Source: Andalucia godoyi | Taxonomy: Eukaryota > Discoba > Jakobea > Jakobida > Andaluciidae | DNA length: 64,000 bases | NCBI GenBank assembly: GCA_009859145.1 | Contig: VRVR01000015.1 | Coordinates: 186,001 to 250,000 of the forward strand | Direction: 5' to 3' | Part shown: positions 29,368 to 38,869 of the stretch, in pieces | Numbering within the stretch: the first letter of the stretch is position 1 | Layout of the letters: each line of letters opens with the position of its first letter | The notes under the pieces: generated by a model | What the model saw: the letters and a program-made list of their open reading frames with translations, nothing else | What the model was told of the DNA's origin: nothing | The model's database searches: none | Position numbers and translations under genes: made by a program

Positions 29368-29673
29368 TCAGAAACACGCCAGAAGACAGGTGCGAAAAAC
29401 AATCCACAGCAAACATACTGTCGAAATCAACTCGAATTGGACTGCAGTGTCGCGATCATCGTCAGAAGGAAACACAGCATCCAGTCCACCATCAGAAACA
29501 AATCTTTTGAAAAATGACAAGAAGTCGTCGTTGGGCTGATCCTCTCCTTCGCTTCCCGTTTGCCGAGACTCGTGCGTAGACGTGTACGATGGCCTGTCCG
29601 CCGGCCCTCCAAGAACCAATCTGCGAACAAAAGATGTCATACCTGCAAATAAAAAGGGAATAAGCTGGTCCAT
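29368..29673 (-). CDS. Small hypothetical protein with C-terminal hydrophobic helix
   Basis: An ATG-initiated frame of 101 residues. The N-terminus is hydrophobic (MDQLIPFLFAG), the middle is acidic and polar (GSEGEDQPNDDFLSFFKRF, then FPSDDDRDTAVQ), and the end is a membrane-like helix (ELISTVCLLWIVFRTCLLACF). This suits a small tail-anchored protein. A splice acceptor (TTTATTTGCAG) lies inside the first codons, so the true N-terminus may come from an upstream exon. Not recognised. Confidence 0.4.
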   Translation of the reverse strand: MDQLIPFLFAGMTSFVRRLVLGGPADRPSYTSTHESRQTGSEGEDQPNDDFLSFFKRFVSDGGLDAVFPSDDDRDTAVQFELISTVCLLWIVFRTCLLACF

Positions 29674-30185
29674 GCGAAACTAAAAAAGAGGTTTTTTCCT
29701 TCACTGAACTGCATCACCGGATGTGCTCAACGTGTGACCATCGTGTTTCATTTCGTTTTCATCATCTTCGGCCCACTGCTTGAAACCGTACCGTAGTAGG
29801 ACGGTTGTAACCCAATAAAAACGAAATCTCCCTTTTCTCTTCCAGAATTTTTCGTTTAAAAAAAACTTGTTTTTACTTTCGCTTTTTGAAAGTCAATCAC
29901 TCTTGTAGACATGTGCAGCGATGATGGATCGATATGTGTGTGAAGAACACGTTGTGCATGCATTTGTGTGTGCTGGGGCCTGCCCCCCCTCCCCCAAGAG
30001 GGTTGATTCGTAGGATCGGTTGTCATGCAACATTGCAACAGTACCCAAATAGAATACCAATTCAGTATTGATGCAGTGTATCGCAGGCATATGCGGACTG
30101 CGGAGTGATCAGGAAACCAGGAAGTCTCCCATCCCTTCTTACGATGTCTTACACAATCTATTTACAGGTCTACAAGCCAAAAATA
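29674..30185. other. Intergenic, no gene seen
   Basis: About 510 nt between a minus-strand start and the 3' end of the next minus-strand gene. Contains C-rich (29985-29995) and A/T-rich runs; nothing recognisable. Confidence 0.35.
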
Positions 30186-30780
30186 TTAAAGCCACGACTC
30201 ATCCTGAAGTTCCAGGATCCTGTTTTCTTGAGGAAGCCGCCGACGAAGCAAAAAGGAGTACAATGCAGACAGAAATGAAAAAATCGAAAGAATCACGCCG
30301 TAGACGATCCAAGCAGGATCGGTATACAGTCCCTGTAAAGTGGAGTGAACAATAACAGATATCCAGACTGCTGGGATGCTCCATGCATGCTAAATAAACA
30401 AAAAATGAAGTAATCAATATGCTGATTCTCCAAGCAGCAGACGCATCAAAGAGACACATACCACAAACAATGCTTCTCGCTTGTATGACACTGTGCCATA
30501 CATTCCCAAAAGAGCACAGGCCGCAAAGATGGTAACAGCCGCATTCGGAGCAGCCAGCGAACAAATCTGCACAATTTGCCAAACAAACAACAACGAAGTA
30601 AATTAGCGTAAGGAGAACGGAAAAAAGGACACAACACAGATCAAAAAAAAACAACAAAAAACCAAACGCCGAGAACCGAAAAGCACATACAAAGTGGACT
30701 ACGCAAAAACGAAACCCCCATCTAGACAGACCCTCATCGGAGATGCCGCTGCTCTTGACCGTGCCAGCTGCAGAACTCAT
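30186..30780 (-). CDS. Spliced four-helix membrane protein, unknown
   Basis: Three exons, read on the minus strand: 30691-30780, 30462-30566 and 30186-30389, joining in phase 0 to 132 residues. Both introns (124 and 72 nt) start GTATGT; they end GTGCAG and TTTAG. The unspliced frame is also open and mimics a longer membrane protein, but its extra residues come from T-rich introns. The spliced protein has a polar N-terminus, then four membrane segments: FCVVHFICSLAAPNAAV, VTIFAACALLGMYGTV, AWSIPAVWISVIVHSTLQG and WIVYGVILSIFSFLSALYSFL. An RRRLPQEN motif and a short acidic tail follow. This compact build resembles small TMEM proteins, but I cannot name the family. Confidence 0.7.
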
Positions 30781-31095
30781 AGAATAGCAAATATGCGATG
30801 ATACGTGGGAGAAGAACAATCGCTAATTCGGCAATGCAGAATGGAGGCTGCTCTTTTGGCGTTCAAGAGCAACAAACCTCGGGAAAAATCGAAATCTCTT
30901 CCGGCAAAAAAAAAGGGTCATCAATTGAAGCATCAAGTTCTCTCTGGGATTTGATGCTGAAGTCGTTACGTGTGATTCATGTGTGTGTCATCCTCTGACA
31001 TCCGCAGTGCTGCTTTATTTGAAATTGAATTTCAGGATGCCAAAAGCCCTTCTTCTTGCTCTTCTTTCCTCTCAAATCGCGCCTTACAAATAAGA

Positions 31096-34000
31096 ATGGA
31101 CTTCCGCCCACTTCTTGACCTTTCGAGGCCAACAGACATTGCGCTGCTGGAGGCATGTACGAATGCAGTTGCACAGCCCAGCGACGCTCGGTTGATGGTA
31201 GAAGCGCAGGCGGTGCTGACGCAGCTGAAGGAGCATCCAGACGCGTGGATGCGTGTTCCGCAAATACTCGAGCAAGCGCAATCCCTGCAAGCGAAGTTTT
31301 ACTCTCTTCAGGTTCTAGAAGAGGCCATCAAATTCAGATGGGGCGTGCTTCCAAAAGAAGAAAGAAGCGGCATTCGTTCGTTTGTTGTTTCGCTTATCAT
31401 GCGGACTGCAGCTTCTCCAGAAGCCATGACACGCGATCGTCCGCTACTAAACAAACTCGACTTGGCACTGGTGCAGATTTTGAAACATGACTGGACTGAA
31501 AATTGGTCTTCTTTTGTTCCCGAGATTGTGGAGGCTGCACGGTCGTCTGAATCGGTTTGCGAGAATACCATGACAGTTCTGAAATTATTGTCTGAAGAGA
31601 TTTTTGACTTTTCCAGAGGAGACCTTACCAGTTCGCAGGTTGCGGAGTTGAAGGGACGCTTTGAATCGGAATTCTCACTCATTTACCAGTTCTGTGAGTA
31701 TGTGCTTATGTCCGCCAAGAGGCCGTCTCTGCTGAACGAAACGCTCATGGCGCTTCGTGCCTTTCTTGCATGGATTCCATCCAGATTTATCTATGAGACG
31801 AAGCTGCTTGAAACCCTTGTTGTCCGCCTTTTTCCTGCCAACGAAACGAGGAACAATGCTCTGGGACTGATGGCAGAAGTTGCCTCCATTGGCCTTTCGG
31901 ATGATATTGCAGTGATTGGCCGGCCGATTCTTGAAGACTTCTATCGCGTGTTTGTATCAAGTCTTTCGACGTTGCTTCCCGTGGAAGCGGATTTCAACAG
32001 ACTCTATTCAACCTCTGAAGACGCGCAAACCTTTTTGTTGCAACTCGCGTTGTTTTTCTCGAATATGTTCAGAACACATCTCTCCTCTCTCGAAGGTAAT
32101 GTTGCTTTGCATGTATTCATTCATCAAGGCCATCGATATCTCGTCAATATGTTGCGAATTGAAGAGAAGGAATTGTTCAAAATTGTTGCCGAGTATTGGC
32201 TGTGGTTTGTGTCTGATTTGTACGCGGATCTGCCGTCGTCATCAAATTCGTCTATTTCCGCGATTTCTACCTCTGTCCACTACGGCCTGAACGTGTCCAG
32301 GTCCTTCAGAGCCTCTCAACAGCTAAGCCAGTCAGCGGATCATCCCGGCCTGAAACGCCTCGCATTTTATAACGATACCATCCTTCGTGCGGTTCGAGTA
32401 GAAATCATTAGCCACATGCAGCGGCCGGAAGAAGTGTTGATTTCGCGAGATGAGGAAGGGAAGGTTACAAAGGAGCGGTTGACGGACGTTGACGTTATTG
32501 CATTGTACAAAACGCAGAGAGAGACTTTGATTTACTTGAGCAACCTTGACCGGGATCAAACGAGGGCAATCATGCGTGCGAAACTGGATGCGCAGCGTGA
32601 TCGAACGGAATGGAGTTGGGATAATCTCAATCGATTATGTTGGGCAATTGGTTCCCTTTCCGGCACTCTTGATGAAGAGACTGAGAAAGAATTTCTCGTC
32701 GAAGTCATTCGTGAGTTGTTGGAGTTGTGCGAACATACGTCAGGCAAGGACAACAAGGCTGTAATTGCATCCAATATCATGTACGTTGTTGGCCAGTATC
32801 CTCGATTCCTGGTGAACCACTGGAAGTTCCTGAAGACTGTTGTGAACAAACTGTTCGAGTTTATGCATGAGACTTTCGAAGGGGTGCAGGAGATGGCAGT
32901 GGAAACGTTTCTCAAGATCGCAAAGCGCTGCAGACGTAAGTTTGCTGAGCGTCAATCCGAACCTCGTCCGTTTATCGAGGACATTATTTCGTCCATGGAT
33001 ACTATAACATCCGACCTCTCTTCTGACACGAATCATATGACGTTGTTTTACGAAGCCCTTGGATGGATTATTTCCTCTGCATCATCGGAGCAGTATCGAT
33101 TGTACCTTGTCGCGCAACTGTGCGCTCGAGCCAATGGAGAATTCGCTGCTCTAGTGCTTGCAGGGCAGCAATCGGACACCCGGTCTCTTCAGTCCCCTGA
33201 CGTAATGCGTTCGCTGACTACGTTCCTGAAGACCAACGTGGCCGTTTGTTCAAGCTGCGGAGCGTCCAACTTCATTCAGCAACTGGGGCACATCTTCCTC
33301 GACCTCATGCAGATTTACAGAATTTACTCTCAACTGGTTGTCACCACAATCATGTCGAAAGGTCCTGTTGCAGCAGGTTATTTGGAAGTGAAGCTTGCTC
33401 GCAAGGTGAAAAAGATGATCTTAACGCTTGTCTCAACGTTTATCGAGAATCTTTCCGGGTCTTCTTCTGGTTCGAGCAGTGCATCGGGAGATGTTGGTGC
33501 TGATGTTCCGGCTTCCGTTTCCGTGGTGCCGTCGGTTCCGTCCGCAGCTGCAGGCGATACTCTTCGTTTGGTTGCCACACAGTTTGTTGCTCCATTACTG
33601 GAGAGCGTTCTGATGGACTATTCTTCAGCCCCACATCCGTCAATTCGTGACGAGGAAGTTCTGGAGCTCATGACTGTTTTGATTAGTTTCCTTCCGTCGG
33701 ATGAGATGGCTGGTCATTTATCTGTTATTCTTGACCATACTTTTGAACCTACTCTGCGAATGATCACGGATGACCTTCATTCCTTTCCGGGCCACCGACT
33801 TCATCTGTTTCGTATGATTCGAGCAATTGTTGTTCGTTGTTTCTCTGCAATGTTTTCTCGCATCTCTCAACAGCATTTCAAGTTTTGTGTTGATTCTGGA
33901 GTGTGGGCTGCGAAGCATACTGACCGAGAATCGTCCGAGACGGGCCTTTCGCTGTTGCTGGATCTTTTGCAAAATATTGATGGACTCTTTCCTGGGACCA

Positions 34001-34602
34001 CCGTTGCGCAGTTCCACAACCCAGTGCAAGCGGCCTTTTCGCTGTCAGCACCTCTTGGTCCTGGCCTGGTGCCGCAGATCACCTCCAATGAACAGCAGAT
34101 TGCATCCTTGTTCTATTCCTCCTACCTTGTACCGATCTTGGAAGCTGTGTTGGAAGTAATGACGGACGGTGCACACAAAGCCGGATTCAAGTTCCAGGCA
34201 TTGATTGTGATGCATATCTGCCACTTAGTTGCCCTCAACAGAGTGCCTGTTGCAATTCTATCGGCGGCGGCTCCTCAACAAAATGGCGCCGTCCTTGCAG
34301 CGTATTTGCGTGACTTGCTCCAACGGGGATTCACAAACTTGGTTCCTACGCAGACGGCCACGATCGTGGACAAATGGTTCGATATTCGACAGGATTTCCA
34401 ACACCTCAAGGTCGACATGAGGGATTTCCTGGTTCAGCTGAAACAGTTTTCAAACAATAATCAACACTTATTTGAAGAAGAGCAACTGGCGCAACAGCGA
34501 GCTCTCGAGGAGAGACGCGCCGCCGTTCCTGGTCTTTCCGGCGCTCCTGCTGAGTATGTGTCTGCACAGGGCAATGACATGCTCAATCCGTACAATCATT
34601 GA
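31096..34602 (+). CDS. XPO1: Exportin-1 (CRM1), nuclear export receptor
   Basis: Carries leucine-rich NES cargoes, with RanGTP, through nuclear pores. The 1168-residue HEAT-repeat protein is slightly longer than the usual 1070-1110. The N-terminal CRIME region (AQSLQAKFYSLQVLEEAIKFRW, LNKLDLALVQILKHDW) matches. The central NES-groove region is the clearest: LLELCEHTSGKDNKAVIASN, MYVVGQYPRFLVNHWKFLK and NKLFEFMHETFEGVQEMAVE. The groove Cys is Cys545, the position that reacts with leptomycin B in animals. The C-terminal helix region ends VPGLSGAPAEY. A Ser/Gly-rich insertion lies near residue 825 (SGSSSGSSSASGD). Start at 31096 begins the conserved N-terminus. Confidence 0.97.
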   Translation: MDFRPLLDLSRPTDIALLEACTNAVAQPSDARLMVEAQAVLTQLKEHPDAWMRVPQILEQAQSLQAKFYSLQVLEEAIKFRWGVLPKEERSGIRSFVVSLIMRTAASPEAMTRDRPLLNKLDLALVQILKHDWTENWSSFVPEIVEAARSSESVCENTMTVLKLLSEEIFDFSRGDLTSSQVAELKGRFESEFSLIYQFCEYVLMSAKRPSLLNETLMALRAFLAWIPSRFIYETKLLETLVVRLFPANETRNNALGLMAEVASIGLSDDIAVIGRPILEDFYRVFVSSLSTLLPVEADFNRLYSTSEDAQTFLLQLALFFSNMFRTHLSSLEGNVALHVFIHQGHRYLVNMLRIEEKELFKIVAEYWLWFVSDLYADLPSSSNSSISAISTSVHYGLNVSRSFRASQQLSQSADHPGLKRLAFYNDTILRAVRVEIISHMQRPEEVLISRDEEGKVTKERLTDVDVIALYKTQRETLIYLSNLDRDQTRAIMRAKLDAQRDRTEWSWDNLNRLCWAIGSLSGTLDEETEKEFLVEVIRELLELCEHTSGKDNKAVIASNIMYVVGQYPRFLVNHWKFLKTVVNKLFEFMHETFEGVQEMAVETFLKIAKRCRRKFAERQSEPRPFIEDIISSMDTITSDLSSDTNHMTLFYEALGWIISSASSEQYRLYLVAQLCARANGEFAALVLAGQQSDTRSLQSPDVMRSLTTFLKTNVAVCSSCGASNFIQQLGHIFLDLMQIYRIYSQLVVTTIMSKGPVAAGYLEVKLARKVKKMILTLVSTFIENLSGSSSGSSSASGDVGADVPASVSVVPSVPSAAAGDTLRLVATQFVAPLLESVLMDYSSAPHPSIRDEEVLELMTVLISFLPSDEMAGHLSVILDHTFEPTLRMITDDLHSFPGHRLHLFRMIRAIVVRCFSAMFSRISQQHFKFCVDSGVWAAKHTDRESSETGLSLLLDLLQNIDGLFPGTTVAQFHNPVQAAFSLSAPLGPGLVPQITSNEQQIASLFYSSYLVPILEAVLEVMTDGAHKAGFKFQALIVMHICHLVALNRVPVAILSAAAPQQNGAVLAAYLRDLLQRGFTNLVPTQTATIVDKWFDIRQDFQHLKVDMRDFLVQLKQFSNNNQHLFEEEQLAQQRALEERRAAVPGLSGAPAEYVSAQGNDMLNPYNH

Positions 34603-34893
34603 CGATGTGCGACGCCCGATTCTTGTGGCGTCGTTGATTTTTACATCTGAGTGTTCCAGTCGTTTCTCTCTTTCCAAATGTTGATGATGTATCCAGCATT
34701 TAAAAAAACAAACAAACAAATAACCAACACCACCAACAACAACAACAAAAGCTTCATTAGAATAATAAAACTCGTTTTTCTTGGCTTTCTTTTTCTGTCT
34801 TGCCTGCTTACAAGAAAAACAAAAAACAAAAAAAACAAAAAACAGACGCTAAATGTAGAAATTGGTGTTTTTTACCTTCATAAACATACTGTT

Positions 34894-35556
34894 TCAATTA
34901 CCCTTGATAAGTTTGAAGTAAATGACAAGGAAGATCGCGGCAACGAGAATGAGAATGATGAATCCAAACAAGATCTTGTTGGTCACGATGCGTCTCGCCA
35001 TTTCTCCCAAGATTCTTCGGGACCTTGAAATCTGAGTGTTTGTTTCGCTCAGATGCCCCTGGGCTCTCTGGATTTGTTCTCGCTGTTTTGAAAGTTCAGA
35101 CATGATGCCAACTCCGACTGTCTCGGTTTCCTCTGCAACTCGAGTTGCGTCTTTGATGCGGCTTCCTTGCGAAGACAAGCGGTCTGTGGATGCAACAAGA
35201 CGGTCTCGATATGCCTGATTCGAATCGGCAGTTCCGGAAAGAAGCGCATCTCGCCCGCCCGCAGCAGAAGACACATCCAGTTTTGCGCGTTTCAGATCCG
35301 CCTTTGCTTTTGTAGAATCCTTTTGATAATTCGTCAACCGTTGCTTCAGCTGCTCTCGAACAGGGCCGACAGCAACCCGAGCCTCAAGAGACATTTGACG
35401 AAGAATATCCTCCGCCTCTTCAATCTCCCTGTCCAGCGTCGCAATCATCTGTCTGCGGTTCTCACCGCTCGCCGATTGAAGAGAATCCGTGTGTCTCTTG
35501 ATCGATGCGGAAATCTCAATGTACTCTTGCTCGTAATTTTCAAAAATCTCAGCCAT
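34894..35556 (-). CDS. VTI1: Qb-SNARE, VTI1 family
   Basis: VTI1 SNAREs drive fusion among Golgi, endosomes and vacuole/lysosome. The 220-residue protein has the N-terminal Habc bundle (IFENYEQEYIEISASIKRH, then LDREIEEAEDILRQMSLEAR) and the SNARE helix from about 130 on, with ILRQ/QREQIQRAQGHLSETNTQ layers; the Gln of KQREQ is the likely zero-layer residue. Next come the RRILGEMARRIVTNK element and a C-terminal membrane anchor (ILFGFIILILVAAIFLVIYF). Length and order match the family. Start at 35556 fits the conserved beginning. Confidence 0.93.
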   Translation of the reverse strand: MAEIFENYEQEYIEISASIKRHTDSLQSASGENRRQMIATLDREIEEAEDILRQMSLEARVAVGPVREQLKQRLTNYQKDSTKAKADLKRAKLDVSSAAGGRDALLSGTADSNQAYRDRLVASTDRLSSQGSRIKDATRVAEETETVGVGIMSELSKQREQIQRAQGHLSETNTQISRSRRILGEMARRIVTNKILFGFIILILVAAIFLVIYFKLIKGN

Positions 35557-36028
35557 TGGACACCGTTCTAAAATATTTCTTCTTCTTAAACTAGCCACCG
35601 CAATAAAGACCCAATGAAACTGGAGAAGAAAATGAATCAAAAAGAAAGCAAAATAATAACAATAATTATTATTATAATAATGTTAAAAAAATAATAAAAA
35701 GTGAGAAGGGAAAAGACGGAAAACAGAAAAACGGTCGAGTCATAGCTGCTTCATGTCGACAGCTTGGGAACTTTTTGTGTAAGTGGCCAATTTCGAGACG
35801 GACAAAAGCTGGTAGGCAAGTTGGGGCGAGTAGGGGCGAGTGGGGGGGGATGGCGAGCGGGCCTGTTGGAGAGTACCACGGACCGTAGTGTTTGCGCGTT
35901 CCCATCGTTTGGTCCTTTTCTCTCATCTGGCCGGCTGTTTTTGCATTCTTTTTGGATTCTTCTGTTGGCTTCCTTCGTTTTTGGTGTGCGATTTCCCATA
36001 CATTTACAACATCCACAAAAAAACATAG
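35557..36028. other. Divergent promoter region
   Basis: About 470 nt between VTI1 and bL36m. An A/T-rich block at 35640-35700 (TAATAAT repeats) adjoins the VTI1 leader. Minus-strand open frames crossing this region are unsupported. Confidence 0.35.
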
Positions 36029-36307
36029 ATGAAGGTATGTAGCATCACTGTGGGCATGAAAACACACAGTTTTTAATTTCTCGCTTTTTTAAAAATCCTC
36101 TACCTCCACGAAGGATCGGCTGTGTTCCACTAACGACTGCTTTCCCCCTTCCTACCCGTTCTCCCTTTCCTCTTCCCACCGCCATTACATGTGTAGGTCC
36201 GAGCATCGATCAAGAAGATCTGCGATTTCTGCCGAATCGTCAAGCGGTCCGGAAAGCTTTTTGTGCAGTGCCCACAGACACCGAAGCATAAGCAGCGACA
36301 AGGGTGA
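36029..36307 (+). CDS. MRPL36: Mitochondrial ribosomal protein bL36
   Basis: A 38-residue zinc-ribbon protein of the large mitochondrial (bacterial-type) ribosomal subunit. It is split: exon 1 is only ATGAAG (36029-36034), followed by a 162-nt intron (GTATGT to TGTAG) and exon 2 at 36197-36307. The joined protein starts [19 protein letters not shown], as in bacterial L36, then [16 protein letters not shown]. The zinc ligands C-x2-C, C and H are all present. There is no N-terminal extension, so mitochondrial import would use an internal signal, or an upstream exon is missing. The gene is below the usual size cut-off for gene prediction. Confidence 0.88.
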
Positions 36308-36524
36308 ATGAACAGTCTTAATCTCATTCTTCCCATCTCCAAAGCTCACTGTCGAATCGCGGTTTTCTTCTTCCCTTCCCAGTTGTCAGGAGAATTGTAG
36401 AATATTTCAGTGTGGTTGTGGTTGTTATTTCGAGTATTGACGGCTCATGTTGTTTCCTTTTTTGCAAAGCGAGTTGTGTGTAAAAACTCCTAGTTTAGAC
36501 TCCTTTTTCGACGTTTCCCGTTTC

Positions 36525-36544
36525 CTCTCTCTCTCTCTCTCTCT
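36525..36544. repeat. (CT)n microsatellite
   Basis: About ten CT units on the plus strand, just downstream of the CTF8 stop. Simple repeat with no assigned role. Confidence 0.8.
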
Positions 36545-36569
36545 CCCTCCCTTTCTATGCTACACTTCA

Positions 36570-37040
36570 TCACATCGTTTCTCCCTCTTTTTCAGCTTCG
36601 GCTTCCACCTTGTTTAAGGATTTGAATTTCTTCTCGGGAGGTGGAGCTGTCAATGAAGTTCGAGGTCGGGTTTTGAACACGTATTTTTCGCGAACCACAC
36701 CAACGCACTGGTATCCTCGCGCCTTTCCAGACTCATCTGCAGAATGCCGTGCATCGTCATGAATGCGGTCATCGCTATCATCATGCATGGTCTCCGTCGT
36801 TGCTGTCGCTGCATGATGGATCTTTCGAAGAACAACGATCGGCTTTGCAAGAGCAGTTTTCTTGCCATCGAGCATAGAGTTACCGACAGTGAGGATCACT
36901 TCCGTTTCGGAACCCCCCCTTTGAATCATCTTGCCAAGCGCAAGTCCATCAAGAACCGTCACTTCACGTCCTTCAATTGCTCCTTGAAGCTCGAGAATAA
37001 TCCACGATTCGAGAGATTCGCAAAATATCGGAATCTGCAT
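36570..37040 (-). CDS. CTF8: Chromosome transmission fidelity protein 8 (CTF8)
   Basis: CTF8 joins CTF18 and DCC1 in the alternative clamp loader that loads or unloads PCNA and supports sister-chromatid cohesion. The 156-residue protein shows the family blocks in order: WIILELQGAIEG near the start, LDGLALGKM, the TVGNSMLDGKKTALAKPIVVLRK block, and the C-terminal VGVVREKYVFKTRPRTSL motif. Animal CTF8 is about 121 residues; here an acidic/His insertion of about 35 residues (HDDSDDRIHDDARHSADE) sits before the last block. The start MQIPIF aligns with family N-termini. Nuclear. Confidence 0.88.
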   Translation of the reverse strand: MQIPIFCESLESWIILELQGAIEGREVTVLDGLALGKMIQRGGSETEVILTVGNSMLDGKKTALAKPIVVLRKIHHAATATTETMHDDSDDRIHDDARHSADESGKARGYQCVGVVREKYVFKTRPRTSLTAPPPEKKFKSLNKVEAEAEKEGETM

Positions 37041-37121
37041 GAGACTTGTTTGTTAAATTATGGAAAACCGAAATTGCAAATTCTGAAAAGTCGAGTTTTG
37101 AAGCACAGGAGAAGAAAAAAA

Positions 37122-37676
37122 CTAATAGAAAATCAGTGACAACAACAAACACCAGCAGCAAAATAACTCAGTGAAAAACAAGATAAATGGCACGAGTGCG
37201 CAAAGCACAGGAAACGAAATCTTTTTGGTGGGACTTTTTACTTCTGGGTTCTGAATTTCGTGTTGGGGCGTTTGCACGTTGCAGTCCGCGGTCTTCGGAG
37301 GTTTTATCCTCGCCGCTTTATCAAGGATGATGCGAATCGCCATTTGCGATCGTTTTCAGATCCCAATCTCTTCAGATTTATTCGGAATGGTGATTTAAAT
37401 TATAGAAACACCAACAGCACAACGGACGCCAGATATGCTTTGTTTGATCGACTTTGTCGGCCCAGAGCGGAATGAGAATCGGTTTTCTTCCTCTGAGATT
37501 GCAAGCAAGACAGACACGTATTGGCCAACAACGGCACACCCTTGAAGGATTGGCGAAAGCACGGGATCATCATCCGTTGCCAAGGCTGAAGAAAGCGACG
37601 CTAAAGCCCAGAAAATCGGCTTGGGAGCTCCGAGTCCACATATTCCATATGTTTTTAGAGGGGAAACTACGTACAT
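37122..37676 (-). other. Two weak minus-strand open frames
   Basis: An ATG at 37676 opens 93 residues (MYVVSPLKTYGICGLGAPKP, then SVLLAISEEENRFSFRSG) ending at 37395. An ATG at 37343 in the same frame opens 73 residues: a polar stretch (KTADCNVQTPQHEIQNPEV) then a hydrophobic end. They could be exons of one small membrane protein, but I find no convincing splice pair, and neither is recognised. Plus-strand frames here are no better. Confidence 0.25.
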
Positions 37677-37682
37677 CCGTTT

Positions 37683-38444
37683 TCATGATGAAATTCCCAC
37701 GTCATCGATACCAGGAGGCAAATACAAGTACTCCGGATGCGGTCGATGCTGTTCCAGATTTTGGTTCGCCTCATCCACCATTCGTCTTCTGTTCAGATTG
37801 CGCGAGGCCCAGAAGAGCTCCAGCAATCGCGTCCAGAACAGAGAATTGTCCAGTACATGGTCCTCCTCTCCACAAAATCGGTGATGCCAATACAAACACG
37901 ACGGATGCTTGGACAGAATCACAGTAATCGAGTCTTCCTCGTCGGTACTGTAATCCATCCGGGCTTTCCTTCTCGCTGGAACTCGCGACAGCAGCCGGTT
38001 CGGAGAGAGCCTGCGAAGGAAGAAATCTACTTCTTCGTCAGTTGAAAATGGGAAATCCATACGAGACGGTGATACTTGAGAAGACATATACAGAATACTC
38101 GAAGAACCATCTTCTCCATAGTCATCTTCATCTTCATAGGATGCATCATCGTTGTCATCGAGGTCAGCACCCTGCTCACCGACATCCGCAACGCCAGCCG
38201 CACAAGCACCGTCGGTCTCGGCTTTTCCTGCTTTCGCACGAGCAGCCACACTGTGGCTCTCATCCGAATGGGAGGCTAAGGGCTGGACCGGCTTTTCAGA
38301 ACCAGCCGAGTATTCACGGACTTGCTGCAGTAGATCCACAGAAGAAGCAGGCGAAGAAGCCGGGTCCAAAGAAGAAGAAGAAGGATGTTCCTCTTCCACG
38401 ATCGCATCATATACCGTACTCACAAAGCGTGACAGCCACGACAT
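37683..38444 (-). CDS. Acidic hypothetical protein
   Basis: A 253-residue protein. It starts MSWLSRFVSTVYDAIVEEE, an amphipathic helix. A Ser/Ala/Asp-rich disordered middle follows (DLDDNDDASYEDEDDYGEDG), then a more structured C-terminal half: DFPFSTDEEVDFFLRRLSPN, SCLYWHHRFCGEEDHVLDN and FWTRLLELFWASRNLNRRRM. The STDEE motif occurs twice and could be a casein-kinase-2-type target. No family recognised. The start at 38444 is the first ATG after leader-like hydrophobic residues. Confidence 0.55.
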   Translation of the reverse strand: MSWLSRFVSTVYDAIVEEEHPSSSSLDPASSPASSVDLLQQVREYSAGSEKPVQPLASHSDESHSVAARAKAGKAETDGACAAGVADVGEQGADLDDNDDASYEDEDDYGEDGSSSILYMSSQVSPSRMDFPFSTDEEVDFFLRRLSPNRLLSRVPARRKARMDYSTDEEDSITVILSKHPSCLYWHHRFCGEEDHVLDNSLFWTRLLELFWASRNLNRRRMVDEANQNLEQHRPHPEYLYLPPGIDDVGISS

Positions 38445-38869
38445 TTGACCATGAACTTTGCAGCGTGTCTTTCTTGAAGTTTGCGCCAAAAAATACAAAC
38501 AAACGAACACAATATAATAATTAAAAGGAAGAAGGAAAAATGGGAGAAAGAAGAATGAAGCAGAGTGAATTAGAGACACCTTTGCGTTTTCACAGAAACA
38601 CGGACACACACAAGCCTCCCGAGTTCGACAGCTGTCAACCAGCTTGAGCCTCCAGGGTTTGCGTTCACTTTTGATTTAAGAGGCTGCGTTGTACATGTCT
38701 GTACTATAATAACACGCCATTGTCATGCATGCGGGAAGTATGCATAAACAGACACGGTCAATGCTGGCCGACACTAGCACGTTTGTTTCACAGGAATTCG
38801 TGCTTTCGCACGCTCGGCCAGAATTCAGCCGGTGACACAGGCTCTGCATTTTCGACACGATTTAACGCA
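38445..38869. other. Intergenic region upstream of Fanzor fragment
   Basis: About 425 nt with no gene seen. It contains the promoter side of the acidic hypothetical protein and possibly more decayed nuclease sequence, which I cannot read. Confidence 0.3.

Noticed and set aside
30199-30819. Continuous 206-residue minus-strand membrane protein
   Set aside because: Most of its hydrophobic residues come from two T-rich stretches that have GTATGT starts and AG ends; the spliced product is a better protein.
35672-36067. Minus-strand 131-residue open frame
   Set aside because: Covers the bL36m promoter and exon 1 on the other strand and has no motif.
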